DNA of 64,000 nucleotides from Rhodoferax sp. (GTDB lineage Bacteria; Pseudomonadota; Gammaproteobacteria; Burkholderiales; Burkholderiaceae_C), in NCBI GenBank assembly GCA_024236015.1, contig JACKLK010000010.1, positions 62,001-126,000 of the forward strand, written 5' to 3'. The position numbers and the translations under genes were made by a program. Each line of letters starts with the position of its first letter. The stretch's first letter is position 1. The notes under the pieces are model-generated. The model was not told where the DNA came from, searched no databases, and saw only the letters and a list, made by a program, of their open reading frames with translations. Shown in pieces: positions 1 to 8,562 of the stretch.

Positions 1-1
1 G

Positions 2-2746
2 GGCCTGGTGTTCTCGCTCAACGAATCCGGCGGCAAGGCGAGCCTGGAGATGACCGACGGAGGCGTCGACCTGCCGGGCATCTTCCAGGAGACGCTGGTG
101 CCGTTCAAGCGCCTGTCCGGCGACCTGAGCTGGCAATTGCGCGGCGAGGCCATGCAGGTGCAGCTGTCCCGGCTGCAGTTCAGCAACGCCGACACCGAGG
201 GTGCGCTCGAGCTCCAGTGGCAGACCAGCGATCCGGCGCGTTCGCAAAGCCGCTCGCGCTTTCCCGGCCTGCTGGACATGCAGGGCCGGCTGAGCCGGGC
301 CAACGGCGCGCGCGTGTTCCGCTACCTGCCGCTGGTGATGGAGCCCGAGGCGCGCAACTACGTACGCGACGCGGTGCAGGCCGGTGTGGCCTCCGACGTG
401 CGTTTCAAGGTCAAGGGCGACCTGTGGGACGTGCCCTTCCCCGAGGGAACCCAGGGCGAATTCCTGATCACCGCGCAGGTCAGCGGCGCGACGCTGGCCT
501 ATGTCCCGCGCAGCCTGCAGACGGCCGACAGCCGCCCCTGGCCGGTCGCGACCCGCCTGTCCGGCGAACTGGTGATCGATCGCCAGAGCCTGAAGGTACG
601 GGGCGCCCGTGCCAGCCTGGCGGGCTCGCCGGCACTGCAGATCACCCGCGCCGATGCCGTCATCGCCGACCTGGCGAACAGCGTCGTCGCGGTCGATCTC
701 GAGGCCCGCGGTCCGCTGCCCGAGTTGCTGGGGTTTGCAAACAGCTCACCGGTGGGCGAGCTGACCGATCAGGCGCTGGCCCGCGTCGTTGCCACCGGCC
801 CGGCCGAGTTGCGGCTCAAGCTCGAGGTGCCGGTGGACGCGGTCGACCGCACCCGGGTGCAGGGCAGCGTGCAGTTGCAAGGCAACGATCTGCAGATCGC
901 GCCCGACCTGCCCCGGCTGGCGCGTGCGCGCGGCATGGTGGGTTTCACCGAGGGCGGCTTCAGTGTCACCGGCGTGCAGGCCGGCATGCTCGGCGGCGAG
1001 GTGCGTATCGACGGCGGATCGCAGGCCGGCGCCGGTGCGCCGGCCATGCAGTTTCGCCTGAAGGGTACGGCCAGCGCCGAAGGCCTGCGCCAGGCCCGCA
1101 CCTGGGGCATGGTGCCGCGCCTGGCCCGGCAACTGTCGGGCAGCGCGAGCTACGACGCCAGCATCGGGCTGCGCGGGGGGGAGCCCGAGATCTCGATCAC
1201 CAGTTCGCTGGCGGGCATGGCGCTGAACCTGCCGGCACCGCTGGGCAAGCCGGCCGAGCAGGCCCTGGCACTGCGGCTGGAGTCGGCGCCGCTGCAGGCC
1301 GATGCCGCGGATGGCGCCGGGCGGCCGCGCGACCAGCTGCTGCTCGAACTCGGGCGCGTCGTCTCGGTCCGTTACCAGCGCGACACCTCCGGGGCGCAGC
1401 CGCGGGTGTTGCGTGGCGCCATCGTCGTGGGCCCGGGCGACGCCGATGCCGCCGCGCTGCCGCGCGACGGGGTCACCGCGCTGGTGCGCGTTGATACCGT
1501 GGACGTGGATGCCTGGGAGCGCCTGGCGGCCCAGGTCGTTGGTGATGGCCCGGCCTCCGGCGGGCCGGCGGGCGCCGCCCAGCCCTATTGGCCGACCAGC
1601 GTTGCCGTGCGTGCCGGCTCCTTCACAGCCGGGGGCCGTACGCTGAGCGACCTGGTTGCCGGCGGCTCGCGTGACGGCGCGGTGTGGCGGGTCAATCTCG
1701 ATGCGCGCGAACTCAACGGGTATGCCGAGTACCGGCCCCCCGCCAACCAGGGCGCGGGCCGGCTGTATGCGCGGCTGTCCCGGCTGACGCTGGCGCCGTC
1801 GGTGGCCAGCGACGTCGAGAGCCTGCTCGACGAGCAGCCACAGTCCATTCCCGCGCTCGACATCGTGGTCGAGGAACTCGACCTGCGGGGCCGCAAGCTT
1901 GGCCGGGTGGAGGTCGATGCGGTCAATCGCGCGGTGGCCGGCGGCGGTGCGTCCGGCCGCGAATGGCGGCTGAACCGCTTCGACGTGATATCGCCGGAGG
2001 CGGTGTTCCGCGCCACTGGCAACTGGGTGCCGTTGCAGGCGCAGTCGGCAACGGCCTCGTCGCGGCGGCGCACCGTGATGAACTTCCAGCTCGACATCCA
2101 GAACGCGGGCGGGCTGCTGGCGCGGTTCGGCATGCAGGACCTGGTGCGACGGGGCAAGGGGCTGATGCAGGGCCAGGTGGCCTGGGTCGGCTCGCCGTTG
2201 TCGCTGGACTACGCGACGCTGGCCGGCAACTTCAACGTCAATGTCGAGAACGGGCAGTTCCTCAAGGCCGATCCGGGCCTGGCCAAGCTGCTGGGCGTGC
2301 TCAGCCTGCAGTCGCTGCCACGGCGCCTGGTGCTCGACTTCCGCGACGTGTTCAGCGAAGGTTTCGTGTTCGATTTCTTCCGCGGCGACGTGCGCATCGA
2401 CCAGGGTGTCGCCTACTCGAGCAACCTGCAGATGAAGGGGGTCAACGCCGCGGTGCTGATGGAAGGGCAGGCCGACCTGTTCCGCGAGACCCAGGACATC
2501 CGGGTGGTGGTGGTGCCGGAGATCAACGCCGGTACCGCGTCGCTGATTGCCGCGGCGATCAACCCGGCGGTCGGGCTGGGCTCGTTCCTGGCACAGTTCG
2601 TGTTGCGCAAGCCGCTGATGGAGGCCGCCACGCAGGAGTTCCACATCGACGGGAGCTGGGTCGAACCCCGCATCCAGCGGGTCGGCGGCAAGTCCTCGGC
2701 AGACGGCAAGACCGATCCCGCGCCGGCCACGGCGCCAGCCCGATGA
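2..2746 (+). CDS. yhdP: YhdP family protein (AsmA-like), 5' end cut by window
   Basis: The reading frame is open from the left edge, so this is the C-terminal ~914 residues of a larger protein (full YhdP proteins usually exceed 1,200 residues). The sequence is long, repetitive in beta-strand character and rich in G/L/V. It ends in an AsmA-like C-terminal section (about residues 690-880 of the visible part) with the pattern MNFQLDIQNAGGLLARFGM, then GQFLKADPGLAKLLGVLSLQ and a conserved VVVVPEINAGTASLIAA stretch, followed by a P/A-rich tail. YhdP is a bridge-like envelope protein of the AsmA clan, linked to phospholipid transport to the outer membrane; that role is family knowledge. The stop lies 13 nt before the nitrilase-family gene, as often seen in Burkholderiales. 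Confidence 0.88.
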   Translation, partial: GLVFSLNESGGKASLEMTDGGVDLPGIFQETLVPFKRLSGDLSWQLRGEAMQVQLSRLQFSNADTEGALELQWQTSDPARSQSRSRFPGLLDMQGRLSRANGARVFRYLPLVMEPEARNYVRDAVQAGVASDVRFKVKGDLWDVPFPEGTQGEFLITAQVSGATLAYVPRSLQTADSRPWPVATRLSGELVIDRQSLKVRGARASLAGSPALQITRADAVIADLANSVVAVDLEARGPLPELLGFANSSPVGELTDQALARVVATGPAELRLKLEVPVDAVDRTRVQGSVQLQGNDLQIAPDLPRLARARGMVGFTEGGFSVTGVQAGMLGGEVRIDGGSQAGAGAPAMQFRLKGTASAEGLRQARTWGMVPRLARQLSGSASYDASIGLRGGEPEISITSSLAGMALNLPAPLGKPAEQALALRLESAPLQADAADGAGRPRDQLLLELGRVVSVRYQRDTSGAQPRVLRGAIVVGPGDADAAALPRDGVTALVRVDTVDVDAWERLAAQVVGDGPASGGPAGAAQPYWPTSVAVRAGSFTAGGRTLSDLVAGGSRDGAVWRVNLDARELNGYAEYRPPANQGAGRLYARLSRLTLAPSVASDVESLLDEQPQSIPALDIVVEELDLRGRKLGRVEVDAVNRAVAGGGASGREWRLNRFDVISPEAVFRATGNWVPLQAQSATASSRRRTVMNFQLDIQNAGGLLARFGMQDLVRRGKGLMQGQVAWVGSPLSLDYATLAGNFNVNVENGQFLKADPGLAKLLGVLSLQSLPRRLVLDFRDVFSEGFVFDFFRGDVRIDQGVAYSSNLQMKGVNAAVLMEGQADLFRETQDIRVVVVPEINAGTASLIAAAINPAVGLGSFLAQFVLRKPLMEAATQEFHIDGSWVEPRIQRVGGKSSADGKTDPAPATAPAR

Positions 2747-2759
2747 AAGGAAGAACGAC

Positions 2760-3593
2760 ATGAAAGTTGCCACCGTGCAGATGGTTTCTGCCACCGGGTT
2801 GCAGGCCAACCTCGATCGCGCCGGCGAACTGCTGGCGCAGGCGGCGGCCGCCGGCGCCGAGCTGGCGGTGTTGCCGGAGTATTTCTGCCTGCTCGGGCAT
2901 CGCGACAAGGACAAGCTCGGTATCCGCGAACCGTTTGGCGATGGACCGATCCAGCGGTTCCTGTCCGATGCCGCGCGCCGGCTGGACCTGTGGATCGTCG
3001 GCGGAACCCTGCCGCTGACCATCGAGACCGGATCGCCGCAGGACCGGGAGCAACGCGTCACCAACAGCTCGCTGGCGTTCGGCCCCGATGGCGCCTGCGT
3101 GCGGCGCTACGACAAGATCCACCTGTTCAGGTTCGACAACGGCAAGGAGCGATTCGACGAGTCCCGGGTGCTGTTGCGTGGCACCGAGCCGGCGACGTTC
3201 AGCCTGCCCTCGCGCGACGGCCACACCTGGACGGTGGGCATGAGCGTGTGTTACGACCTGCGTTTCCCGGAGCTGTACCGGGGCCATGCCCGCGCCGGCG
3301 CCGACCTGCTGCTGGTGCCCAGCGCCTTCACCTGGACCACGGGCCAGGCGCACTGGGAGTTGCTGCTGCGCGCGCGGGCGATCGAGAACCTGGCCTATGT
3401 GGCCGCGCCCGCGCAAGGCGGCCTGCACGAGAACGGTCGCCGCACCTGGGGCCACAGCATGGTGGTCGACCCCTGGGGCGAGATCCTGTGCCAGCGGGAC
3501 GAAGGCGATGGCGTCGACGTCGCCGAGATCACGCACGCGCGGCTGGCGCAGGTGCGGCTGCAACTGCCGGCCCTGGAGCATCGGGTGTTATGA
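2760..3593 (+). CDS. Carbon-nitrogen hydrolase (Nit family, probable deaminated-glutathione amidase)
   Basis: A 277-residue nitrilase-superfamily amidase. The Glu-Lys-Cys triad is visible as E40 (LPEYF), K119 (YDKIHLF) and C164 (MSVCYDLRFPELYR). The YDKIHLF and CYDLRFPE motifs are typical of the Nit1/Nit2/YbeM group, which hydrolyses deaminated glutathione to repair a by-product of transaminases; the exact substrate is inferred. Start ATG at 2760 is preceded by AAAGGAAG at good spacing. It is co-directional with yhdP, the common arrangement in betaproteobacteria. The stop codon overlaps the ATG of a 25-codon open frame (ATGA at 3590). Confidence 0.9.
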   Translation: MKVATVQMVSATGLQANLDRAGELLAQAAAAGAELAVLPEYFCLLGHRDKDKLGIREPFGDGPIQRFLSDAARRLDLWIVGGTLPLTIETGSPQDREQRVTNSSLAFGPDGACVRRYDKIHLFRFDNGKERFDESRVLLRGTEPATFSLPSRDGHTWTVGMSVCYDLRFPELYRGHARAGADLLLVPSAFTWTTGQAHWELLLRARAIENLAYVAAPAQGGLHENGRRTWGHSMVVDPWGEILCQRDEGDGVDVAEITHARLAQVRLQLPALEHRVL

Positions 3594-3667
3594 ACGGGTC
3601 GGTCCTTGGCAAGGCGCATCGCACCGTGGACGGCACGGCCGCTCGTCCCGGGAGCCGGTTGACGTAG
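3590..3667 (+). other. 25-codon open frame filling the gap between nit and the sensor kinase
   Basis: ATG at 3590 overlaps the stop of the amidase gene (ATGA). The frame ends at TAG 3665-3667, immediately followed by the GGAG that serves the kinase start at 3678. The predicted peptide is Arg/Gly/Thr-rich with no recognisable motif. It may be chance, but its length and overlap geometry match the first linker frame between azlC and azlD, so it is recorded as a possible translational-coupling leader. Confidence 0.2.
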
Positions 3668-3677
3668 GAGCACGCAC

Positions 3678-5807
3678 ATGAACGCTGCGTCCGGCAGGCC
3701 GGGCGAATCCTCGTCCGCGACACGGCGCTGGGTCCTGTGGGGCGCGCTGGTGGTGCTGGTGGCGGCCTTGCTGGTGACCCTGGTCTGGCTGGCGGGACGC
3801 TACGAGGCCGGTCGACTGCAGGACCGCATCGAACGCGACGCGGTGGAGGTGGTCGCCGACATCCGCGGCGGCATGACGCGCAATGTGCAGAGCCTGCAAG
3901 CCCTGCCGCGATTCGATCCGCAGCACAGCGACCCCTGGACCTTGCGCGCAGGTGCGCTGTTGCGGGCGCGGCGCGAGATGTTGCGCATCGAACTGCGCGA
4001 TGCCCGCATGCAGTTGCAGGCCGCGGTGGACTCGGACCTGCGCGCGGCGGTGTTCGACGCCCCGCAGCGGGAGCAGCTGGCCAGCGAGGTCGAGGCGGCC
4101 TGCCAGCAGGCGCGCAGCGCACGCGGGCCGATCTACGCCACCAGCCCGTTCCGCGTCGCCGTCAACGGGCAACGCCAGCAATTACTCGAGTTGTGCCTGC
4201 CGCTGGGCGGCGCCGGGGAAACCTATCTGGTCGTGACCTACGCGCTGGGCGAGATCCTCAACGAGATGGTGGCCGAGCCGTTCGCCCGCGCCTATGACGT
4301 GGCGTTCTCCGATCTCGACGGCACGCGGGTGGCGTTCCATGGTGTCACGCGCAGCGGCAACCGCACGTTCAGCGCCCAGATCGGACTCGACCTGCCGGGT
4401 TATGCACTGGTGCTGCGGCTCGACAGCTGGCGCGGAACGCCGGCGCTGTTCCCGAACTTCCTGACCGCCATGGTGGTGGCGATGGCCATCGGCCTGGTCG
4501 TGGTGCTGGTGTTCCTGGGGCGCGACATGCGCCGGCGCCTGCGCGCCGAGCATGAACTCGCAGAAGCGCTGGCGTTTCGCAAGGCCATGGAGGACTCCCT
4601 GGTCACCGGCCTGCGGGCGCGCGATCTCGATGGCCGCACCACCTATGTCAATCCGGCGTTCTGCCAGATGGTGGGGTTCAGCGCCCAGGAGCTGATACAG
4701 GCCGGCACCGCCGTGCCGTACTGGCCGGCAGAGCAATACGACGAATACCAGGAGCGGCTGCAGTCGCGGCTGCAGGGACGCCAGCCGCCGCGCGAAGGTT
4801 TCGAGTCGGTGTTCGTGCGCAAGGACGGCTCCCGTTTCCCGGTGCTGATAATCGAGGCGCCGCTGATCAATGCGCAGGGCACGCAGACCGGCTGGATGAC
4901 CGCCTTTCTCGACATCAGCGAGCAGCGCCGCATCGAGGAGATGTCGCGGGCCTCGCGCGAGCGCTTGCAGGCCACGGCGCGGCTGGCCACGATCGGCGAG
5001 ATGGCGTCGCTGCTGAGCCACGAGCTGAACCAGCCGCTGGCGGCCATCGCCAGTTATGCCAACGGCTCGATCAACATGCTGCACAACGCCTTGCCCGCTG
5101 CGGCATCGCCGCGCGGCGGCGACGCCGCGGTGTTGCCGCCGGAAGAGACGCGGCTGGTCGAGGAGGGCCTGCACCATATCGCGGACCAGGCCCAGCGTGC
5201 CGGCAAGATCATCAAGAGCGTGCACGACTTCGTGCGCCGGCGCGAGCGGCTGCGCGAGGTGGTGCCGGTGCGTGACCTGTTCGATGCGATCCTGCCGCTG
5301 ATCGAGCTGCAGGCGCGCAAGGTGGGCGTGCGTTGCCATGTGCGTGCGCCGCACGACCTGCCCAGCCTGTTGTGCGATCGCACCATGGTCGAGCAGGTAC
5401 TGCTGAACCTGGCGCGCAATGCGATGCAGGCGATGGACCAGGTGTCGCATGCGCAGCGGCAACTGGTGTTGCAGGCCCGGCGCGCGCCGTCGAGCGAACG
5501 CACCGCCCATGCCCAGGGCTGGCTCGAGTTGTCGGTGACCGACACCGGCACCGGCATCCCGCCCGAGGTATCCGAGAAGCTGTTCACGCCGTTCTTCACC
5601 ACCAAGGATGAAGGCATGGGGCTGGGCCTGAGCCTGTGCCGCACCGTGGTCGAGCAACACGGCGGATTCCTGGCCTACGGGCCGAACCAGCCGCAAGGCA
5701 TGGTGTTCCGGTTCACGCTGCCGCTGGCGCCGGTGTCCGCTGCGGCGGCCGCGGACCCGGGCGTCGCTGGCGAAGCGGCCGGTGCGGCCGCGCTGGCAAC
5801 GCCATAA
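3678..5807 (+). CDS. PAS sensor histidine kinase, DctS-like
   Basis: A 709-residue membrane histidine kinase. Two transmembrane segments (about residues 18-40 and 259-281) flank a ~215-residue periplasmic sensor. A PAS domain follows (about 300-415, ending FLDISEQRRIE), then a HisKA-type dimerisation domain with phospho-acceptor H448 in SHELNQPLAAIASY. The HATPase domain has an N box (LLNLARNAMQAMD), a G1 box (VTDTGTGIPPE) and FTPFFTTKDEGMGLGLS. The H-E-L-N-Q-P-L box is that of the FixL/DctB/DctS class. With the LuxR-type regulator just downstream it resembles DctS/DctR, which controls C4-dicarboxylate uptake in some proteobacteria. No transporter is adjacent, so the ligand is unknown. Start ATG has TAGGAG upstream. 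Confidence 0.88.
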   Translation: MNAASGRPGESSSATRRWVLWGALVVLVAALLVTLVWLAGRYEAGRLQDRIERDAVEVVADIRGGMTRNVQSLQALPRFDPQHSDPWTLRAGALLRARREMLRIELRDARMQLQAAVDSDLRAAVFDAPQREQLASEVEAACQQARSARGPIYATSPFRVAVNGQRQQLLELCLPLGGAGETYLVVTYALGEILNEMVAEPFARAYDVAFSDLDGTRVAFHGVTRSGNRTFSAQIGLDLPGYALVLRLDSWRGTPALFPNFLTAMVVAMAIGLVVVLVFLGRDMRRRLRAEHELAEALAFRKAMEDSLVTGLRARDLDGRTTYVNPAFCQMVGFSAQELIQAGTAVPYWPAEQYDEYQERLQSRLQGRQPPREGFESVFVRKDGSRFPVLIIEAPLINAQGTQTGWMTAFLDISEQRRIEEMSRASRERLQATARLATIGEMASLLSHELNQPLAAIASYANGSINMLHNALPAAASPRGGDAAVLPPEETRLVEEGLHHIADQAQRAGKIIKSVHDFVRRRERLREVVPVRDLFDAILPLIELQARKVGVRCHVRAPHDLPSLLCDRTMVEQVLLNLARNAMQAMDQVSHAQRQLVLQARRAPSSERTAHAQGWLELSVTDTGTGIPPEVSEKLFTPFFTTKDEGMGLGLSLCRTVVEQHGGFLAYGPNQPQGMVFRFTLPLAPVSAAAAADPGVAGEAAGAAALATP

Positions 5808-5813
5808 GACAAT
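5808..5813 (+). promoter_or_regulatory. Candidate -10 element (GACAAT) for a leaderless dctR-like transcript
   Basis: GACAAT ends exactly six bases before the ATG of the response regulator, and there is no Shine-Dalgarno sequence between the kinase stop and that ATG. The same spacing recurs upstream of smg, purC and the EamA gene. No convincing -35 is visible, and this interpretation is inference. Confidence 0.25.
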
Positions 5814-5819
5814 ACGGTC

Positions 5820-6446
5820 ATGCAACCGACCCACGATGCGACGGTCTTCATCGTCGACGACGATGCCAGCGTGCGCTCCGGCCTGGCATGGCTGCTGCGT
5901 TCGCGCGGCCTGCCGAGCCAGGCCTTCGAGGGCGCGCAGGCCTTCGACGCCATGCTGTCCGCGGGGTATCGCCAGACCCATGCCTGCTGCCTGCTGCTCG
6001 ACGTGCGCATGCCGGTCATGAGCGGGCTGGCCTTGTTCGAACGCATGGTCGAGCGCGGCCTGTGCCAGGCGATGCCGGTGATCTTCCTGACCGGGCATGC
6101 CGACCTGCCGACCGCGGTCGACGCGGTCAAGCGCGGCGCGTTCGACTTCTGCGAGAAACCGGTCTCCGACAACGCCCTGGTCGATCGCATCGAACTGGCG
6201 CTGGCGCAATCGGCGCGGGTGCTGCAACAGCAGGCGCAGCGCGAGGCGATCGAGCGCATGCTGGCCGGATTGACCGAGCGCGAACACGCGGTCATGCGCC
6301 TGATGCTCGACGGCCTGCCGAACAAGCTGATCGCCGACCAGCTCCAGATCAGCGTGCGCACGGTCGAGGTCCATCGGGCGCGGGTGTTCGACAAGATGAA
6401 GGTCAAGTCCGCGGTCGAACTGGCCAATGCGCTGCAGACGCGCTGA
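5820..6446 (+). CDS. LuxR/FixJ-family response regulator, DctR-like
   Basis: A 208-residue response regulator. The receiver domain spans residues 8-120 with the acidic cluster D13-D15, phospho-acceptor D61 (LLLDVRMPVMSG), T91 and K113 (CEKP). A LuxR-type helix-turn-helix occupies about 150-205 (LTEREHAVMRLMLDG, RTVEVHRARVFDKM). It follows the sensor kinase by 12 nt and is the obvious partner. FixJ/DctR-type regulators activate transcription after phosphorylation; targets cannot be read from the window. The start has no Shine-Dalgarno sequence but has a -10-like hexamer six bases upstream. Confidence 0.9.
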   Translation: MQPTHDATVFIVDDDASVRSGLAWLLRSRGLPSQAFEGAQAFDAMLSAGYRQTHACCLLLDVRMPVMSGLALFERMVERGLCQAMPVIFLTGHADLPTAVDAVKRGAFDFCEKPVSDNALVDRIELALAQSARVLQQQAQREAIERMLAGLTEREHAVMRLMLDGLPNKLIADQLQISVRTVEVHRARVFDKMKVKSAVELANALQTR

Positions 6447-6487
6447 GAGCCGGCGCCTTCGCTGCGCGGGCCGGGCCTGTCGCCGCT

Positions 6488-6661
6488 TCAGCGGGCCGGG
6501 CCGGACGGCGGCGTGTCGCCGTCGCGCGGCGGTGGTGGCAGCGGCCTGGCTTCGTCGGCCTCGGGCGGTTCGCCGCCCTTGCGCCCCGAGAACATGGTCC
6601 ACCAGACGATCAGCACCAGCAGCAGCAACGCCACCAGAGCTTCAAGCAAAATAAGGACCAT
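6488..6661 (-). CDS. Small single-pass membrane protein
   Basis: A 57-residue protein with an N-terminal transmembrane helix (about residues 2-22, LILLEALVALLLLVLIVWW) and a charged, proline-rich tail. Its ATG is preceded by AGGAG about nine bases upstream, supporting expression. Its start codon overlaps that of mltA on the opposite strand: both use the palindromic CATG at 6659-6662. I recognise no family with a known function. The hydrophobic pattern and ribosome binding site argue against a random frame. Confidence 0.6.
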   Translation of the reverse strand: MVLILLEALVALLLLVLIVWWTMFSGRKGGEPPEADEARPLPPPPRDGDTPPSGPAR

Positions 6662-7865
6662 GTTCCAACTCCTGCGCCGTGGCGCGTTTGCACTCGCCTG
6701 TGTCGGCATTGTAGAAATGCTGGTGGCCTGCGCGACGCCGTCGTCCGATCCCGCGGCGTCGGTGACGCCGCCGAGCACGACGGCCGTACCGTCGTCCGTG
6801 CCCGTGGCATCGCCGCTGCCGCCGCTGGCGGCACCGATCGACGACGATGTGGCGCAATTGCCGCCGGTGCGGCAGCAGGCCCGCAGCCGCTGGATACCGG
6901 TGCGCTGGGCCGAGTTGCCCGGCTGGTCCGAGGATGCGCTGCACGAGGCCTGGAATGCCTGGCTCAAGAGCTGCGAGCGGCCCGGCCCGGCATTTGCCGC
7001 CTTGTGTCCGGATGTGCGCCTGCTCAGCCTGGCGTCGCGCGAGCAGCAGCAGCGCTGGATGATGCAGCGCCTGCAGCCCTACCGGATCGAGCCCTTGTCC
7101 GGCGCTGCCGGCGACGGCCTGCTGACCGCGTATTACGAACCGGTGCTGCAGGCTTCGCGCCAGCGTCAGGGCGAGTTCGACGTTCCGCTGTACCGTCCGC
7201 CGGAGCGGCTCGCCGCCCGCAAGCCCTGGTTCACGCGCAAGGAGATGGAGACCCTGCCCGAGGCCAAGGCGGCCTTGCGCGGGCAGGAGATCGCATGGCT
7301 GTCCGATCCGGTCGACGCCTTGTTGCTGCAGATCCAGGGCTCGGGACGGCTGCAGATGCGCGAACCCGACGGCCAGCAGCGCATGGTGCGCCTGGCCTAT
7401 GCCGCGACCAACGATCAGCCGTATGGCAGCGTCGGACGCTGGTTGCTCGACCAGCAGCAGGTGCGCGAAGCCTCGTGGCCGTCGATCCGCAACTGGGTGA
7501 CGCTCAATCCGCAGCGGGTCAACGAGATGTTGTGGAGCAATCCGCGCACCGTGTTCTTCCGTGAGGAGCCGTTGTCCGAGTTCGACGCCGGCTTCGGTCC
7601 GCGCGGCGCCCAGGGCGTGCCGCTGACGCCGGGACGATCGATTGCGGTCGACCCCGGCAGCATTCCGTATGGCACGCCGGTATGGTTGTCCACCAGCGGC
7701 CCGGTGCTGAAGCTGCAGCGCCTGGTGCTGGCTCAGGACACCGGCAGCGCCATCGTCGGCGCGGTGCGGGCCGACTATTTCGTCGGCTGGGGCGACCAGG
7801 CCGGCGAGATCGCCGGGCGGCTCAAGCAACCCTTGCAGTTGTGGGCCTTGTGGCCCAAGCCCTGA
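6660..7865 (+). CDS. mltA: Membrane-bound lytic murein transglycosylase A
   Basis: A 401-residue outer-membrane lipoprotein that cleaves peptidoglycan glycan strands to 1,6-anhydromuropeptides. A signal peptide ends in the lipobox LVAC with lipidated C24. MltA/3D-domain features follow: LLTAYYEPVLQAS, LLQIQGSGRL, NPRTVFFREE, and the terminal 3D-like part VDPGSIPYGTPVW, LAQDTGSAIVGAVRADYFVG containing the catalytic Asp region. The start at 6660 is chosen because it gives a proper signal peptide and has AAGGA just upstream; a GTG at 6513 would add an unrelated N-terminus. It starts head-to-head with the small membrane protein gene. Confidence 0.93.
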   Translation: MFQLLRRGAFALACVGIVEMLVACATPSSDPAASVTPPSTTAVPSSVPVASPLPPLAAPIDDDVAQLPPVRQQARSRWIPVRWAELPGWSEDALHEAWNAWLKSCERPGPAFAALCPDVRLLSLASREQQQRWMMQRLQPYRIEPLSGAAGDGLLTAYYEPVLQASRQRQGEFDVPLYRPPERLAARKPWFTRKEMETLPEAKAALRGQEIAWLSDPVDALLLQIQGSGRLQMREPDGQQRMVRLAYAATNDQPYGSVGRWLLDQQQVREASWPSIRNWVTLNPQRVNEMLWSNPRTVFFREEPLSEFDAGFGPRGAQGVPLTPGRSIAVDPGSIPYGTPVWLSTSGPVLKLQRLVLAQDTGSAIVGAVRADYFVGWGDQAGEIAGRLKQPLQLWALWPKP

Positions 7866-7890
7866 GCCGGGCGCCGATCCCGCGCTGGCG

Positions 7891-8424
7891 TCAGCGCCGG
7901 CGGGTCGTTCCCCGGGCTGGCGCCGCGCCGGGTCGGGCCGCTCCCGCGCGCGCACCGAGATGGCCCAGCGGCAGGCGGCTGCTGGCCTTGACCTCACCGA
8001 GCGAGAAACTGGTGCGCAGATCCTTCACGTTGGGCAGCGCGATCAGCCGCTCCTGCGCGAAACGCGAAAAGCTGTCCAGGTCCTGTTCGACGACCTGCAA
8101 CTCGAACGATCCGTCGCCGCTGATGTAGTGGCAGGCCACGACCTGCGGCAGGGCGGCGATGGCCTGCTCGAGTTCGCGGATGCTGGTGGCGGCATTGCGT
8201 TCGGCGAACAGCCGCACGAAGGCCATCACGCCCAGGCCGATCTTCTGGCGGTTGATCTCGGCCCGGTAGCCGACGATGTAGCCGTCTTCCTCCAGTGCCC
8301 GGACACGGCGCCAGCACGGCGCCGCGCTCAGGCCCACGCGCTGCGCAAGTTCTGCGTTGGTGAGCCGGCCCTCGGCCTGCAACTCATGCAGGATGGCGAT
8401 GTCGTACTTGTCCAGTGTTTCCAT
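7891..8424 (-). CDS. Lrp/AsnC-family transcriptional regulator
   Basis: Start at 8424 gives a 177-residue protein beginning METLDKYDIAILHELQ, the usual Lrp N-terminus. An upstream in-frame ATG at 8490 would add 22 atypical residues. It has an N-terminal AsnC-type winged helix (residues ~4-50, LTNAELAQRVGLSAAPCWRRV) and a C-terminal RAM ligand-binding domain (~65-145, VVACHYISGDGSFELQVV). The last ~25 residues form an A/P/R/G-rich tail. It is divergent from the indolepyruvate oxidoreductase gene, with a 15-bp palindrome in between, so it probably controls that gene in response to an amino acid. The ligand is not determinable here. Confidence 0.88.
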   Translation of the reverse strand: METLDKYDIAILHELQAEGRLTNAELAQRVGLSAAPCWRRVRALEEDGYIVGYRAEINRQKIGLGVMAFVRLFAERNAATSIRELEQAIAALPQVVACHYISGDGSFELQVVEQDLDSFSRFAQERLIALPNVKDLRTSFSLGEVKASSRLPLGHLGARAGAARPGAAPARGTTRRR

Positions 8425-8438
8425 GAATGGCGGTTTTG

Positions 8439-8453
8439 AGAAAGATTCTTTCT
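8439..8453. promoter_or_regulatory. 15-bp palindrome AGAAAGATTCTTTCT, candidate Lrp operator
   Basis: Perfect 6-bp arms (AGAAAG/CTTTCT) flank a central ATT. Lrp-family sites are typically 15-bp imperfect palindromes centred on ATT. It lies 15 bases before the regulator's start and ~110 bases before the oxidoreductase start, well placed for autoregulation and control of the divergent gene. The second role is inference. Confidence 0.5.
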
Positions 8454-8483
8454 TATCGTACTGGAAAACCGGCATGGAAAGAA

Positions 8484-8512
8484 AAGACATATCGGCGCAT
8501 CGGTCCTACACT
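8484..8512 (+). promoter_or_regulatory. Candidate sigma-70 promoter for the indolepyruvate oxidoreductase gene
   Basis: AAGACA (8484-8489), a 17-nt spacer and TACACT (8507-8512) give a plausible promoter. The expected start site is near 8519, leaving a leader of about 44 nt that contains the GAGGAG ribosome binding site. Confidence 0.35.
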
Positions 8513-8562
8513 TTGCCGCAGTACCCCCTGAACCCTTCCCATCCCGAGGAGTCCTGCCTGCC

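Noticed and set aside
4182..6602. An ~800-codon minus-strand open frame opposite the sensor kinase and response regulator
   Set aside because: Shadow of strong sense genes with intact kinase and receiver motifs; composition (Arg, Gln, His) is typical of antisense reading in GC-rich DNA.
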